The notes: generated by a model not told the origin, from the letters alone. Shown: positions 34,450-45,989, counted from the first letter of the stretch. The stretch is 64,000 nucleotides of DNA from Penium margaritaceum (GCA_023375785.1 SZWC01000819.1:211955-275954), one strand, 5' to 3'. Made by a program: numbers and translations.

Positions 34450-35549
34450 AGAGGAAAAAAAATAAAAGCAGAAAGGGAAATAGAAATAAAACAAAAAATG
34501 TGGAGATCTGCAGAGGTGGCCCCGTGAGGGGCTGCCGAAGGGGAGACCCGGGTACATCCTGGGTCCGTTTTTTTTTGTGTTGTCCGTAGCCTGGCAGCCC
34601 TGGCAGGCCGGAGCTTGTCACTGCGAAGCGCCTCGAGGGGATTTCGTGTTGACGGGCGTCGATGATCGAAGAGCCATCCGTGGCTGGCTGCGTCGTGGCA
34701 GTTTTGCTGCTGTTGCAAATGCTGCTGCTGCGATTGCTGCTGCGAATGCTGCTGCTGCTGCGAATGCTGCTGCTATTGTAAGCTGCGACCGCAAGATGCT
34801 GCGTGGAAAGCTGCTGCTGCGAGCTATTGCGCTAACCGCGACGGCTAGTGGTGCGAGCGCAGCTGCCACTGCTGTTGAATGTTGCTACTGCGAGTGCTGC
34901 TGCGACTGCTGCTGCTACTGCTGCGAATGCTATTGATGCTGTAAGCTGCGACCGCAAGATGCTACGCGGAAAGCTGCTGCTGCGAGCTGCTGCGCGCTGC
35001 TGCGCCAGCCGCGATGGCTAGTGGCGCGAGCGCGGCTACCGCTGCTGTTGAATGCTGCTACTACTGCGAGCTGCTGCGCTAGGTGCAGCGCGAGAGGCTG
35101 ATGCTGCTGCGAGATGCTGCGTCAGCCAAGACGGCTGCCAATGAGACGAAGACAGCCAAGGCCACGGACGGTGCTGCCACGGATGTGGATGGGCGAAGAC
35201 GCCCAGGGCACGCCAGGGTGCAGCCGCAGCCAGAATTTGCGGTTGATGCCACGGCCAGAGTGCTGTTGCTGTGGAGAAGAGTGCCACAAGGGAGAGGTGC
35301 TGCGGGTCAGACGGCCGCAGTTGTGCGCGCTTGTCGCCACCGAGATGGCAGCCGCAACCAGAGAACTCTTGCCGAGATTTCGGCAGCGTTCCACCTCCGG
35401 CTCCGCCGGAGTACTACGTGGTGAGAGCCATGAGATCAGGGCCGCCACGTTGCCAGGATCTGTTTGCCCCCACCCGGCCCAACCCAGCCTAGCAAGAAGC
35501 TGCTGCTGCGCATTGTATGGTGGGGTGCAAGGGTGTAGTCTCTCAACTG
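33261..35549 (-). other. Element C gag and leader region, no gag recognised
   Basis: Open frames exist (one starts at 34250 and runs into the protease), but they are Phe/Leu/Pro/Ser-rich and show no capsid pattern and no zinc knuckle. A GA microsatellite lies at 34398-34446. At 34700-35100 CTG/CGA triplets resemble the leaders of A1 and B. Gag may be replaced or decayed beyond recognition. Confidence 0.5.
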
Positions 35550-35561
35550 CTCTGATACCAT
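35550..35561 (-). other. Primer binding site of element C
   Basis: On the minus strand this reads TGGTATCAGAGC, an exact match to the complement of the initiator Met tRNA 3' end, directly next to the 5' LTR. Confidence 0.92.
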
Positions 35562-36099
35562 GAAGGAATGAGAGAACCTCCTTAGCGACACACTATGTGA
35601 GAGAGCACACTGTAAGGGACACAATGTGACAGACGGTGCTTTAAATGGCTGAGAGACGGCAAAGATATGCTTGAAAAAGTGGAGACTTACAAGAATGAAC
35701 GAGGGAGGTATGTATCCTCCCTTGCCTAGGCAATGCGCGTGCACCTCTGCGCAAGCTTGTCACCTAGGGTGCAGAAAACAGCAACTAATTTGTCACTACC
35801 TTCCAAACAAGAGAGAGCCAGGTCCCGGGTTTAGTACGGGCTGCTCTGTTGTCAGAAGGACGAACCGAAAGAAGCAGCGGAAGCAGAAAAGCAAGCCCTA
35901 TACAACAACACTAAGAAAAAGCAAGAGCAAGGTCACTGATAAGACGAGCTCCGAGAGCTGGCCAACGAGAAAATTCCTGTAAGCACACTGAGTTGTGCAA
36001 GGGGAAGGTGGAGTGTGCCAAGGTAGTTGTGGGCCACCACGTTGTGCCTGCGAGTGAGTGGCGTCAAGTCAAGAGGTCACCAAGACTGACAGAGCAACA
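35562..36099 (-). repeat. 5' LTR of element C
   Basis: On the minus strand it starts TGTTGCTCTGTC and ends CATTCCTTCA, 538 bp. The right edge was placed by comparing the empty site in A1; the left edge is fixed by the primer site. Confidence 0.8.
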
Positions 36100-36398
36100 C
36101 ACCGGACGACACTCCAGCAGGGTTGATTCTCGCCGTCAGTCATCTGCACCCCGATGTACACAAGCCGGGTGGACACAACAGAGCACAATGAGGATGCGCA
36201 AAAACCAATTTTCCCCCATGACTCACAAGTGTAGTGCACATGGGTGGGCAGAGACACAGTCAACAGTCAGTTTCCTCCAGAGCATGCAGAGACGCAAGGA
36301 GGGACACAGAGAGCAACTCACAGACACACACCGACGGAATTGACATCCTTCTTGAACGAGTCGCACTTCAATGCCTTGGTCAAGAAGTCAGCCATCAG
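36100..36398 (-). pseudogene. Outer part of the A2 LTR and RNase H tail
   Basis: After the second target copy, the A2 LTR resumes (GTCAGTCATCTGCACCCCG) and ends near 36272. Then about 60 bp encode DFLTKALKCDSFKKDVNSVG of RNase H on the minus strand before the A3 LTR cuts it off. Confidence 0.75.
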
Positions 36399-36415
36399 CT
36401 AGAATCTATGCAGTA

Positions 36416-37228
36416 CGTTGAGGCAGCAGCGTTGTTGATGCAGCGTGCGGGCTTCCCCGCTCGTTGCTTAAGTCTGCTGCCCCCTCAGTCTGCTGCTCTA
36501 GAGTCTAAGTCTGTGAGCTCTGGGTTAGTTACTCAGAGATACGCGCGCCAGAGTTAGCGCAAGAAAGCAGCTGAAAACTGGAAGTGACTGATTAGTGATC
36601 AAGAATGAACAACAATGGGAGACCCCTCCAAGTTCTAGCCCCCCACCCCCGCTCTGTAGAGCTTGTTACTCAGATCACCAGCCAATCAGAAAATAACTTT
36701 GTTTTCAGGCTGGCAGGTTTTCTCGGTGAGGCCTGCCAGACGGCCGACAGTCCAAAACCTGGGCGTCATTCGTTTTGCCTGAAAACTGGACCATACCATA
36801 ATACCAATGCTGCAAACGCAGCCGCACGGTCAGAAACAGCTAGAAAAATTGTAGCAAAGAGTTACGACTGCCCGAACCCAGGCAGTACCTACGCTAGTCC
36901 AATGTGCCAAACAGTGCCCTGCAATATGAAACATGGAACCTAGGCAGAGCATGACGCAGTAGACACAACAGCACAGTCAGATCCAGCACCACAAGCACGC
37001 AGATGACCTCTGCGGAGCCAGTGACCGCTGGCGGCTCGACCGCCAAGGAGGCCTGCCGATGGAGCTGAGCACGTTGTGTTGAGTCTCGCCGTCAGTCATC
37101 TGCATGCCAATGTACACAAGCCGGGAGGACACAACATAGTGCAATGAGAGACGCGGAAAAACCAATACAATCCCATAACTCACAGGCACGGTGCACATGG
37201 GCAGGCAGCATCACATGCGACGGACAAA
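36416..37228 (-). repeat. 3' LTR of element A3
   Basis: About 813 bp, the most complete A-family LTR here. On the minus strand the purine tract CCTGGGGGAG (37229-37238) precedes it. It contains a CCAATCAG box near 36681. Its outer edge has lost the TG. Confidence 0.8.
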
Positions 37229-37274
37229 CTCCCCCAGGGAACATGGATACGGAAGCGAGGACAAAGGGTGCTAC

Positions 37275-38720
37275 TCACGGACGCACGTCGTCTGAACTCA
37301 CAGCCTTCTTGAATGAGTCGCGCTTAAGTGCCTTGGTCAAGACGTCAGCCAACTGTCGTGCTGTCTTGACCCACACAATGCTAATACTACCTTCATGCAA
37401 CAACGAGCGCACATAGTGATACTCAACATTGATGTGCTTTGTGCATGTATGATGCACGCCGCCATTGTTGGCGATGGCCATGGCACTCTCATTGTCACAA
37501 TGCAATGTGATGGACGCAACGAGCTGACGCAGCTCCGACAACAGACGACGCAGCCACATGCTCTCACATGCGCCTAAACCAAGGGCTATGTACTCAACTT
37601 CAGCGTTGCTACGTGCAATGCACCCCTGATTGCCACTGCGCCAGGACACCGCTGTGCTGCCAAACAGAAAGGTCCAGCCAGTGCGGCTCTTACCGTCAGG
37701 AATGCTGACCCAGTCACTGTCGGTGTAGCCCATCGCGACAACAGACTGCTGTCGGCGGAGCATGAGATCTTGCCGTGGAGTCGAGACGACATATCGCAGT
37801 ACTCGGATCGCGGCCTCAAAGTGGAGGTGATGCGGTTTTTGAGAGAACTGAGCTGTGAGGTCATCGTCGCCAGGAACATAAGTCACGTCTACTGGCTCCC
37901 CCACCACAGTTGGATCGGAGCTTTTGAGCATCGCCTGACCGTCGAGCGACATGGGTGAGGATGCTCTCGACACGAGGGACAAGTCCTCAGAGAAGCATCT
38001 GGACAGGATGCTGACTTTGGCAACCTGATGCACATGTAGTATGCCAGCGGAGCAATCATACTCAAGTTCCATGCCCAGAAAGACTCGCGCTGGCTCGAGG
38101 TCTTTCATCTGGTAGGCGGCGTGCAGCAGGTCCTTGACCCGCTGGACGGCACCCGCATTTGGTGATGCAATGAGCACGTCGTCGACATAGACCAAGACGG
38201 CGACGAGCGTCTGACCTCACGGGCTAATGAACAGCGCAGGATCGGCAGAGCTGCAAAGGAGGCCGCCGCTCAAAAGCGTACGACTGATTTCCTGGCTCCA
38301 GCAGCGCGGTGACTGCTTCAAGCCATAGAGAGCTTTCCGCAGCTTCCAGACCTTGCCAGAGCCGTTGTTGAAGCCTGGGTGCTGCACCATGTAGAGCTCC
38401 TCACCCTCCAGTGAGCCATGGAGGAAGGTGTTGCTCACATCCATCTGATGTAGTTCCCACCCATGTTGTGCAACCAGGCTGAACAATGCGCGGTTGGTGG
38501 AGAACCGACTGACCAGTGCGAAGATCTGGTCATAGTCCCAGGTATCTGAGCAAACCCCTTGGCCGTGAGACGGGCTTTGTACTTGTCCAGAGATCTGTCT
38601 GGCTTCCATTTCCGCCGGAGAACCCACTTGGTGCCGATGGCCTTGCGGCCCGGAGGAAGGTCGACGAGCTCATAGACGTGATGTTGTTGGATGGCAGCTA
38701 GCTCATCAGCGCACACCGCT
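37275..38720 (-). pseudogene. A3 reverse transcriptase and RNase H
   Basis: The start (38716) reads AAIQQHHVYELVDLPPGRKA. The palm has LHQMDVSNTFLHGSLEGEEL, and a 306-residue frame from 38195 begins with the intact catalytic MVYVDDVLIASP. RNase H has TDSDWVSIPDGKSRTGWTFL, SNAEVEYIALGLGACESMW, CDNESAMAIANNGGVHHTCT and DVLTKALKRDSFKKAVSSDD. Two frame changes occur near 38210 and 38530. The RT catalytic residues are all present. Confidence 0.88.
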
Positions 38721-39104
38721 TCCCAGTGTGCGGTCTTGGGAGATGCCCGAGCCTTGTGCGGGATGGCTGGATCCTCTGGTCACTCAGTGGGGTGGACTGT
38801 GAGGGCATGTACGTTCCGTGCCCCTGGTGGCAACTGCGTGAGTGCGGCCGTAACGGCATACCGGTGTTCCTAATGGAGCAGGGCGTAACCCAGAGCCGAC
38901 CCAGAATGTAGGTCCGCAATGACTGAAAATGTGGCCAAACCAAGTGCCTTGGTGCCGGGGTCTCCAGTCACAACCGTGGGAGTGGAGCCACGTCTCCGAG
39001 GTAGTGGATCTGTATCTCCCCTAGGGGTCGTGGGGTGAGAGGACGTGCAGAGGTGGCCTGAGTGCTAACTGTCGGGACCCTGGGTCTGAGGGTCCCGCCT
39101 GGAC

Positions 39105-39735
39105 CGCGTGTGTAGCGAGCTGACACGGAGAGGGGAGCCTGCTCTGAAGGGCCGACAGGCGCAGATGGGGCGGCTGGCCTGGAGGGGCCGGCAGTCACAG
39201 ATGGGGCAGCCGGCCCTGAGGGGCTGGCGGACACGGACGAGGCAGCCGGCCCTGAGGGGCTGGCGGACACAGACTGGGCAGCCAGCCCTGAGGGGCTGGC
39301 GGACACGGTCGGGGTAGCTGGCCCTGAGGGGCTGGCGGACACGGACGGGGCAGCCGGCCCCGAGGGGCTGGTGGACACGGACGGAGCAGCCGCTCCTGAG
39401 GGGCTGGCGGACACGGACGGGGCAGCCGGTCCTGAGGGGTTAGCGGACACGGACGGGACAGCCGGTCGGAGGGGCTGAAGTCCACCGACGGGGAAGCCGG
39501 CCTTGAGGGACTGACATCCACAGACGGGGCAGCCGGCCCCGAGGGATTGATGTCTACCGACGGGGAAGCCGGCCCTGAGGGGCTGGCGGACACAGACATG
39601 GCAGCCAGCCCCAAGGGGCTGACGTCCACCGACGGGGAAGCCGGCCCTGAGGGGCTGGCGGCCACAGACGGGGAAGCCGGCCCTGAGGGGCTGGCGGCCA
39701 CAGACGGGGCGGCCGGCGAAAGTGGGTCCGTGGAC
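39105..39735 (-). repeat. 36-bp tandem repeat in the A3 pol linker
   Basis: About seventeen imperfect copies of the unit seen in A1, encoding PSGPAAPSVSAS-type units. A subset toward the integrase side has CCGACGGGGAAGCCGGCC instead of the GACACGGACGGG form. Confidence 0.87.
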
Positions 39736-39739
39736 GCAG

Positions 39740-40786
39740 GCGATGGACCACCCGGACGCGGGAAGACGAAGGACGGACTCACCACTCCCCCACGCATCGG
39801 GAGCAACATCGACGCGCCTGAGTAAATGAGGTCGCGGGGAAACAGGTCCTCAAAGAAGAGGGCATCCCGGGACTCGACAATGCAACGACGAGCGGGATCC
39901 CAAAATCGCTTGGCTTTCGACTGACGGGAGACGCTAAAGAAGGTGCACAGGCAACTGCGAGGGTCGAGCTTGCCACCTTGGTGCGAGGCAGGCAACCAGA
40001 CGATGGCGACGCAGCCCCATACATGGGCTGGACGCAAGTCGGCGCGTTCTCCACACCAATGCTGGTATGGGGTGGACTGACGAGGAATGGGTCCATGGGG
40101 AATTCAGTTCCAGACCCATGTCATGTAGGTCATGGCCTTGAAATAGAAGCCGTCAGAGGCACCGGATTTGACTCGCATGGTACGGATGGTGTCGGCCATG
40201 GTGCTGTTCCACCGCTCAGAGACCCCATTATGGGCGGGCGTGTACGGCGCCGACGTCTCATGATGGACACCACGGGAGGCAGGGAAAAGGGTGGTCTCCC
40301 CCAAAAACTCACCCCTGCGGTCTGAGCGGAAGCGGCAGAGGGAGCGACCACACTTGCGTTCAGCGCGGACAAGCCAATCCTGAATGGTGGGCGCGACGTC
40401 GCTTTTCTGCAGTAGGCAGAAAACCCAGCAATAGCGAGAGTAGTCGTCCGTAAGGGTCAGAACGTAATGACCGTGCTCGACGACAGACTCTATCGGGAGA
40501 GGACCTATGACGTCAGAGTGGACGAGGTCGAGTGGGGCGGACGCTCGAGAGGCAAAGAGGGGGTAGGTGGAGCGGTACATCTTGCCTTGAGCGCAATCAA
40601 TGCACTCAGTGGGGCACGGCAATGGAAAGGAGGCTGAGTCAAGACCCGTGGCTGGTTGTATGCAAAGCATGCTGTCAATAGTAGCAGAGTGGACGTGATA
40701 GAGGCGGCGATGCAAGAGACGCGTGTACTGTGGAGACAATGTGCTGGTGACAAACACGTGGCCAGTGTTAGTCAACGAAGAGGAGA
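39740..40786 (-). pseudogene. A3 integrase and GAG-pre-integrase
   Basis: A frame down to 40104 has HVFVTSTLSPQYTRLLHRRL, the zinc region CIDCAQGKMYRSTYPLFAS, VHSDVIGPLPIESVV (first Asp), FRSDRRGEFLGETTLF (second Asp) and NGVSERWNSTMADTI (Glu), so the catalytic triad is complete. The C-terminal RFWDPARRCIVESRDALFFE follows in another frame. The right edge is fused to a scrap of A-family LTR and A4 RNase H. Confidence 0.87.
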
Positions 40787-40836
40787 CACAACACAACAGA
40801 GTATAATGAGAGACGCGGAAAAACCAACACCATCTG

Positions 40837-42320
40837 CCGTGATGTCTCAACCCACACAATGCTGATGCTACGGTCATGCAAAAACAAATGCACATAGTGA
40901 TACTCAACTTTGATGTGCTTTGTGGGTGTGTGATGCACGCCGTCATTGTCCGCGAGGGTCATGGTACTCATTGTCACAATGCAACATGATGGATGCGACG
41001 AACTAACGCAACTCGGACAACAGACAACACAACCACATACTCTCACACGTGCGAGAGCCAAGGGCCACGTACTGAGCCTCAGCAGTGCTGTGGGCAATAC
41101 ACCCGTGCTTGCCACTGCGCCAGGACACAGCCGTACCACCGACCAGAAAGTTCCAGCCTGTGCAACTCATACTGTCTGGACTATTGGCCCAGTCACTGTC
41201 GATGTAGCACACACGACCACAGACGACTGGCAGCGGAACATAAGACCTCGCCGAGGAGTCGAGACGACATAGCGTAGTACTCGGATCGCGGCCTCGAAGT
41301 GGAGGTGACGCGGATCCTAAGAAAAGTGAGCTAGGAGGTTGACGACAAACGCGATGTCTGGGCGCATCGTCGTCGCCAGGAACATCAGTGACCCAATGAC
41401 TCACAGGTACGTGGTCACGTCAACTGGCTCCCCCACAACAGCTGGATGAGGACTCTTCAGCTTCACCTGGCCATCAGGTGACATGGGTGAAGATGCGCTC
41501 GGCACGAGGGGCAGGTCCTCGGCAAAGGGAGTGGACAAAGTTTGCACATAGGCAGCCTGGTAGACGTGCAGGATGCCCTGGGAGCGATCATGCTTGAGCT
41601 CCTTGCCCAGGAAGACTCGGGCAGACCCGAGATCCTTCATCCTGTAGGCGGTGTGTAGCACATCCTTGACACGCTGGATGGCAGCCATGTCAGGCGACAC
41701 AATGAGGAGATTGTCGACGTAGACCATGACAGCGATGAGGGACTGGCCTCGTGGACTGACGAATAGTGTGGGGTCAGCGGTGTTGCGCTGGAGGCCGCCG
41801 CAGAGGAACGTGCTGCTGATCTCCTGGTTCTAGTACCGAGGCGACATCTTCAGGCCGTGGAGGGCCTTTCGCAGCCGCCAGACTCTCCCAGTGCCGTCAT
41901 CGAAGCATGGAGGCTGAACCATGTAGAGCCCCTTAACCTCCAGTGAACCATGGAGGAAGGCGTTGCTCTCGTCCATCTGATGCATCTCCCACCCTTGTTA
42001 GGCAACCAAGCTGAAGAGCGCATGGCTCGTGGAGAACCAGCCAACTGGGGCAAAGATATGGTCGTAATCGACCCCAGGGATCTGAGCAAACCCTTTGGCT
42101 ATAGGGCGGGCCTTGTACTTGTCCAAGGACCCGTTGGGCTTCCATTTGCGCCGAAAAAGCCACTTGGCACCGATTGCCTTCTGACCTGGAGGGAGGTCGA
42201 CAAGGTCATACACGTGGTGCTGCCGAATAGCAGCGAGCTTGTCAGTGCAAGCAGCATCCTAGTGAATGGCCTCAGAAGAGGTTCGAGCCTTGCGCAGGGT
42301 GGCTAGGTCCTCCCGGCGTG
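40837..42320 (-). pseudogene. A4 reverse transcriptase and RNase H
   Basis: The RT has KWLFRRKWKPNGSLDKYKAR, GVDYDHIFAPVGWFSTSHAL and a catalytic box MVYVDNLLIVSP, with the second Asp of YVDD changed to Asn (about 41713), so it should be dead. RNase H has DSDWANSPDSMSCTGWNFLV, HSTAEAQYVALGSRTCESMW and GVHHTPTKHIKVEYHYV. The end of RNase H is missing at the LTR scrap. Stops and frame changes occur at several points. Confidence 0.85.
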
Positions 42321-42639
42321 CTATGGAGCGGACTGAGAGAGCCTGTGCATCTCAAGCTCTAGGTGGGATGCATGAGAGTGTAGCTGTGACAGCATGTTGA
42401 TGCTCGTGATGAAGCATGGCGTAGCCCAGTGTAGAGCCAGGGTGAAGGCTTGTATTGATAGCTGAAGTCGTCAGGCCGAGGGCCTTGTACCAGGGTCCCC
42501 ACTCACGACCGTAGGAGTGGGAGAGACGTGGAGGGACAGGGGGCCAAAACATCACCGGGCGAGGTGCTACGGTTTGCATGCTTACTGACGGTCTGGGTCG
42601 GAGGCTGTCGCCTGCGCCACGCGTGTAGCGCGACAGGGC

Positions 42640-43150
42640 AAGAGATGGCACAAAGTCTGACAGGCCGATGGAGGCAGACGGGGTTGCTGGCCCGGAGGCA
42701 CGAGCAGATGAGACTGGGGCTGCTGGCTCAGAGGGGCCAGCGGACGCGATTGAGACCGCCGGCCTGGAGGGGCCGGCGGGCGCGACTAGGACGGCTTGTC
42801 TGGAGTGACCAGTAGACGCAACTGGGGCAGCTGGCTTGGAGAGACTAGAGGACATGACTGGGGCGGCTGGCCTGGAGGGACCAGTGGACACGACCGGGGC
42901 GGCTGGCCGGGAGGGACCAGTGGACGCGACTAGGGCAGCTGGCCGCGACGAGCCTGTGGACGCAATTGGGGCGGCTAGGTTGGAGGGACCAGTGGACACG
43001 ACTGGGGCGGCTGGCCCGGAGGGATCAGTGGACACGACTGGGGCCGCTGGCTCGGAGGGACCAGTGGGCGCGACAGGGGCTGTTGGCTTGGAGGGGCCAG
43101 CGGGTGCGATTGGGGCTGCTGGCTCGCAGGGACTAGGGAGCGCGAAAAGG
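42640..43150 (-). repeat. 36-bp tandem repeat in the A4 pol linker
   Basis: About fourteen imperfect copies with a diverged core (GACCAGTGGACACGACTGGG). The minus frame encodes Pro-Ser-Ala-Thr-Gly-rich 12-residue units such as PSRPAAPVVSTG. Confidence 0.85.
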
Positions 43151-43159
43151 GCTGTTAGC

Positions 43160-44605
43160 TCGGAGGGAGGGAGTGATGTGCCACCCGGAAGCGGCATGAT
43201 GGAGGACGGACTCACCACTCCCCAACGCGACGGGAGGAACACCGACAAGCCGGAGCAAACGAGATCGCGCGAAAAGAGCTCCTCGAAGAAGAGGGCATTT
43301 CGGGACTCGACGATGCAGTATCGGAAGGGATCCAAGAAGTGCAAAGCCTTGGACAGACGAGGGAAACCAAGAAAGGTGCAAGGACGTCCGCTGGGGACAA
43401 GCTTGCTGTCTTGCTGCGGGGCAGGCAGCCACACAATGGCAACGCAGCTCAGACCGGAGCCGGGCGAAGGTCAGCTCGCTGACCGCACCAGTGCTGGTAC
43501 GGTGTGGTCTGGCTAGAAAGGGGCCTGTGGGGAATCCGGTTCCAGTCCCACGTCATGTAGTCCATGGCTTAAAAAAAGAAGCTATCGGAGAGGCCAGAAG
43601 CAACCCACATGGTGCAGAGGGCGTCAGCCATGGTAAGGTTCCACCGTTCAGAGACGCCGTTCAGGACAGGCGTGTAGGGCACGGACGTCTCGTGGTGGAT
43701 ACCGCAGGAGGCGAGAAAAATTGTGGTCTTGCCCATGTACTCACTAACACGATCCGAGCGAAAGCAGCGAAGAGATCGACCACACTCACGCTCCGCACGG
43801 ACAAGCCAGTCATGAATGGCATGGGTGACATCGCTCTTCTGCCAAAGGCAGAAGATCCAGTGGTAGCGAGAGTAGTCGTTCGTGAGGGTGAGGACATAAC
43901 GCCCGTGCTCTCCGGCAGAATTGCTTGGGGGAGGATCCATGACATCGGAATGGACCAGGTCTAGAGGGGCGGATGCACGAGAGGAGGACAGAGAGTATGT
44001 GGACCGGTGCATCTTTCCCTGAGTGCAATCAATTCACTCTGTGGGATGTGGGAGAGGGAAAGTCTGCGCGGAGCATGCTATCTACGGCAGCAGAGTGGAT
44101 GTGGCAAAGGCGGTGGTGCAGGAAGTGGGTGTGCTGTGGAGAGAGTGCTAATGACGAACACATGGCCTGTGGCGGCCGACGAGGAGGGGACGGAAGGAGA
44201 GGAGGACAGACCGGGTACGTGCCACAGGCTGTCACAGGCGGTGGCGTGCAAAACAAAAAGACCAGACGGACGCTGCGACATCGTGCCAACACCATGCGGG
44301 TGCACAACGTCCATGCTCATGGGGTCAAGGGCAGTAACGGACATAAGGCTAAGCTCAAGACGTGGGACGAAGAGGACATCGGTGAAGAAGATATCACCGG
44401 CAGGACCACGGAAACAAACAACGCAGACATCGCGGACAGGTAACACCTTTCCGGAGCCCGTCCGGACCCCGGATATATCGCCAATAGGAGCAACCAGACT
44501 AAAGGCCTCGCGAGAGGCCTTCATATGATGCGTGGTGGCAGAGTCGATGATCCAGGTCTCGGCAAGGCCTTGGACCGGTGTCGCCAGATCATTGACAGTC
44601 ACATG
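43160..44605 (-). pseudogene. A4 protease, GAG-pre-integrase and integrase
   Basis: A frame from 44602 has the protease site WIIDSATTHHMK, Asp kept but Gly lost, and then VRTGSGKVLPVRDVCVVCF. The integrase frame 44012-43569 has VHSDVMDPPPSN (first Asp), CFRSDRVSEYMGKTTIF (second Asp) and NGVSERWNLTMADAL (Glu). The C-terminal LHFLDPFRYCIVESRNALFF is at 43434 and below in another frame. Confidence 0.85.
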
Positions 44606-44668
44606 GCAGCAAGCGAGAGACGCGGACGCGGTAGAAGGGGGCGCGAACCGAGATTGCCAATCATCAAG

Positions 44669-45989
44669 CTATGTGATGTCATCACAAAAAGGGGCAAAGG
44701 AGATCACAGAATATGGTGAGATAGACGAGGAAGTAGGACACGACCATAGCTCAAGCTCAGTCATGTAGGGCAATGGGGACGAGCATGAGATGACGCAACT
44801 CGCACTTCCTTGGGGGGGAGGACGAGGCACGCCGAGTTGAAGCGCAATGAACTGCTCCTGCTGATGCTCGCACATGGACAACCCAAGAGTGTAGACTGAG
44901 TGTGGAGTGATGGCACCTAAGCCCGGATAGAAGGAGGACTTCCCTGGTGAAGGGAACGGGGGCACCGACGGCTACGAATGACGCTAGTGAGGAGTTGGCA
45001 TCGGCGGGAACGGTGTTGCAGTCGGAGGAGTGGAGCTGCTGGACACGGTCGAGGCGTCAGGGTCGACAAAAGCTGTGGTGGCGGAGGCGAGATGGTGCTC
45101 CTGCTAGCTACGTATGGTGGCGATGACGCGTGCCTCATCCGTCGGCAGCGGGTACGTGTACCACCCATGCCCTGGCTGGCCATAGTTGTGGTAGAACGAG
45201 CCACTACTAGACCCAGTCGACTACTGCTGCTACTACTTCTGACCCTTGCCCTTCTTGTCCCGGAGCTTCTTCTTCCCCAACGACAAGAAGGTGGTGGAGG
45301 TAGCGGATGCGGGACGACCACAGAAGCGACCGCAGGGGAGGCAAGGATCTCTGTGTACTGGAGACGGGACTCCAGGTGAGCTTCCTAAATCCTGAGGAAG
45401 AGCTCATATACCCAGGGCATGAGGGTGTCCTGGGGTGACATGGTGGAGAGGACATCCTGGGAGTAGTGGAAGAAGACATTCGCGTATGCGCCGGTGGCAC
45501 CGCTCTTGATGGTAAGGAGCGCGGCCAGAGGGGGTGGAGCAGAGGTGCCGAGGCGACGGAGGATTTCCTTAGCCCGCTGCTAGTATTCTGTGACTGTCTC
45601 GGTCTCCCCCATGTGCACTGAGTTGAACTCCCGCAGCAGACGGCTGGTCTCAATGTCGCTGGACAGGCGATGGGGACGAGTGAGGACGTGCCACGCGGCT
45701 GCATGGTCTGGGGTGCCGCTGGTGGTAAAGTTGCCAAGAAAAGGCTCTAGGGCTAGGCGGGAAACCGGAGGAGCGTCGGGGCGCGTACGGCACGACCGGC
45801 GTCATACAGCCGGTCGGCATGGGTGGAGTCGTACGGGAGGGTGTAGTATGCTCACAGACCCTCACCCTGCGTCCAGATGCGGTAGCTGAGCTCCCAACTC
45901 CGGAACTGTTCGCCGTCCTGAAGGGCGATGTCTCAATGTCTTTTTGCTTACAGCCGGCACCTTGAGTGGGGCCAAGGATGGCAGTCACA
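44669..45989 (-). pseudogene. A4 gag with a tyrosine-substituted knuckle
   Basis: Near 45900-45700, in broken frames, it reads SWELSYRIWTQGEGL and PYDSTHADRLYDAGRAVRAP, matching the A1 gag. At about 45153-45195 the zinc knuckle reads YHNYGQPGHGWYTY: the spacing and His are kept but all three Cys are Tyr. It ends at the head-to-head junction with element D, before its expected start. Confidence 0.75.

Larger units (their letters stand above)
30452..36099 (-). mobile_element. Copia element C, nested in the A2 LTR
   Basis: Its 5' LTR is on the right (36099-35562), followed by a primer site and pol. Only 64 bp of the 3' LTR remain on the left. The flanks CACCA (30447-30451) and CACCG (36100-36104) fit a target duplication with one change. 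A deletion joined the middle of RNase H directly to the last part of the 3' LTR. No normal gag was found; GA and CTG repeats occupy that place. Confidence 0.82.
21171..36398 (-). mobile_element. Copia element A2, split by insertions B and C
   Basis: A2 survives as an A-family 3' LTR and a short RNase H tail. The LTR starts TGTTGAGGCAGCAGCG at 21171, is cut at 21238 by B, resumes at 29795, is cut at 30451 by C, and resumes at about 36105. Putting the pieces together restores the uninterrupted order seen in A1 and A3. The RNase H tail (about 36338-36398, minus) encodes DSFKKDVNSVG and is truncated next to the A3 LTR. Confidence 0.8.
36416..40786 (-). mobile_element. Copia element A3 (5' truncated)
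   Basis: From left to right it holds its 3' LTR, RNase H, RT, a repetitive linker, integrase and the GAG-pre-integrase part. Protease, gag and 5' LTR are missing at the junction with A4 at about 40787. The RT box is intact. Confidence 0.82.
40787..45989 (-). mobile_element. Copia element A4 (both ends truncated)
   Basis: It has about 50 bp of 3' LTR (40787-40836), then RNase H, RT, linker, integrase, protease and gag up to 45989, where element D begins in the opposite orientation. The 5' LTR is absent. Confidence 0.82.

Noticed and set aside
34338-34720. Ser-Leu repeat protein frames around the GA tract (also near 13323-13580)
   Set aside because: They are translations of GA/CT microsatellites.
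36377-36415. Target-site duplication for A3 in A2
   Set aside because: The outer edge of the A3 LTR is mutated and its other end is missing, so no pair can be compared.
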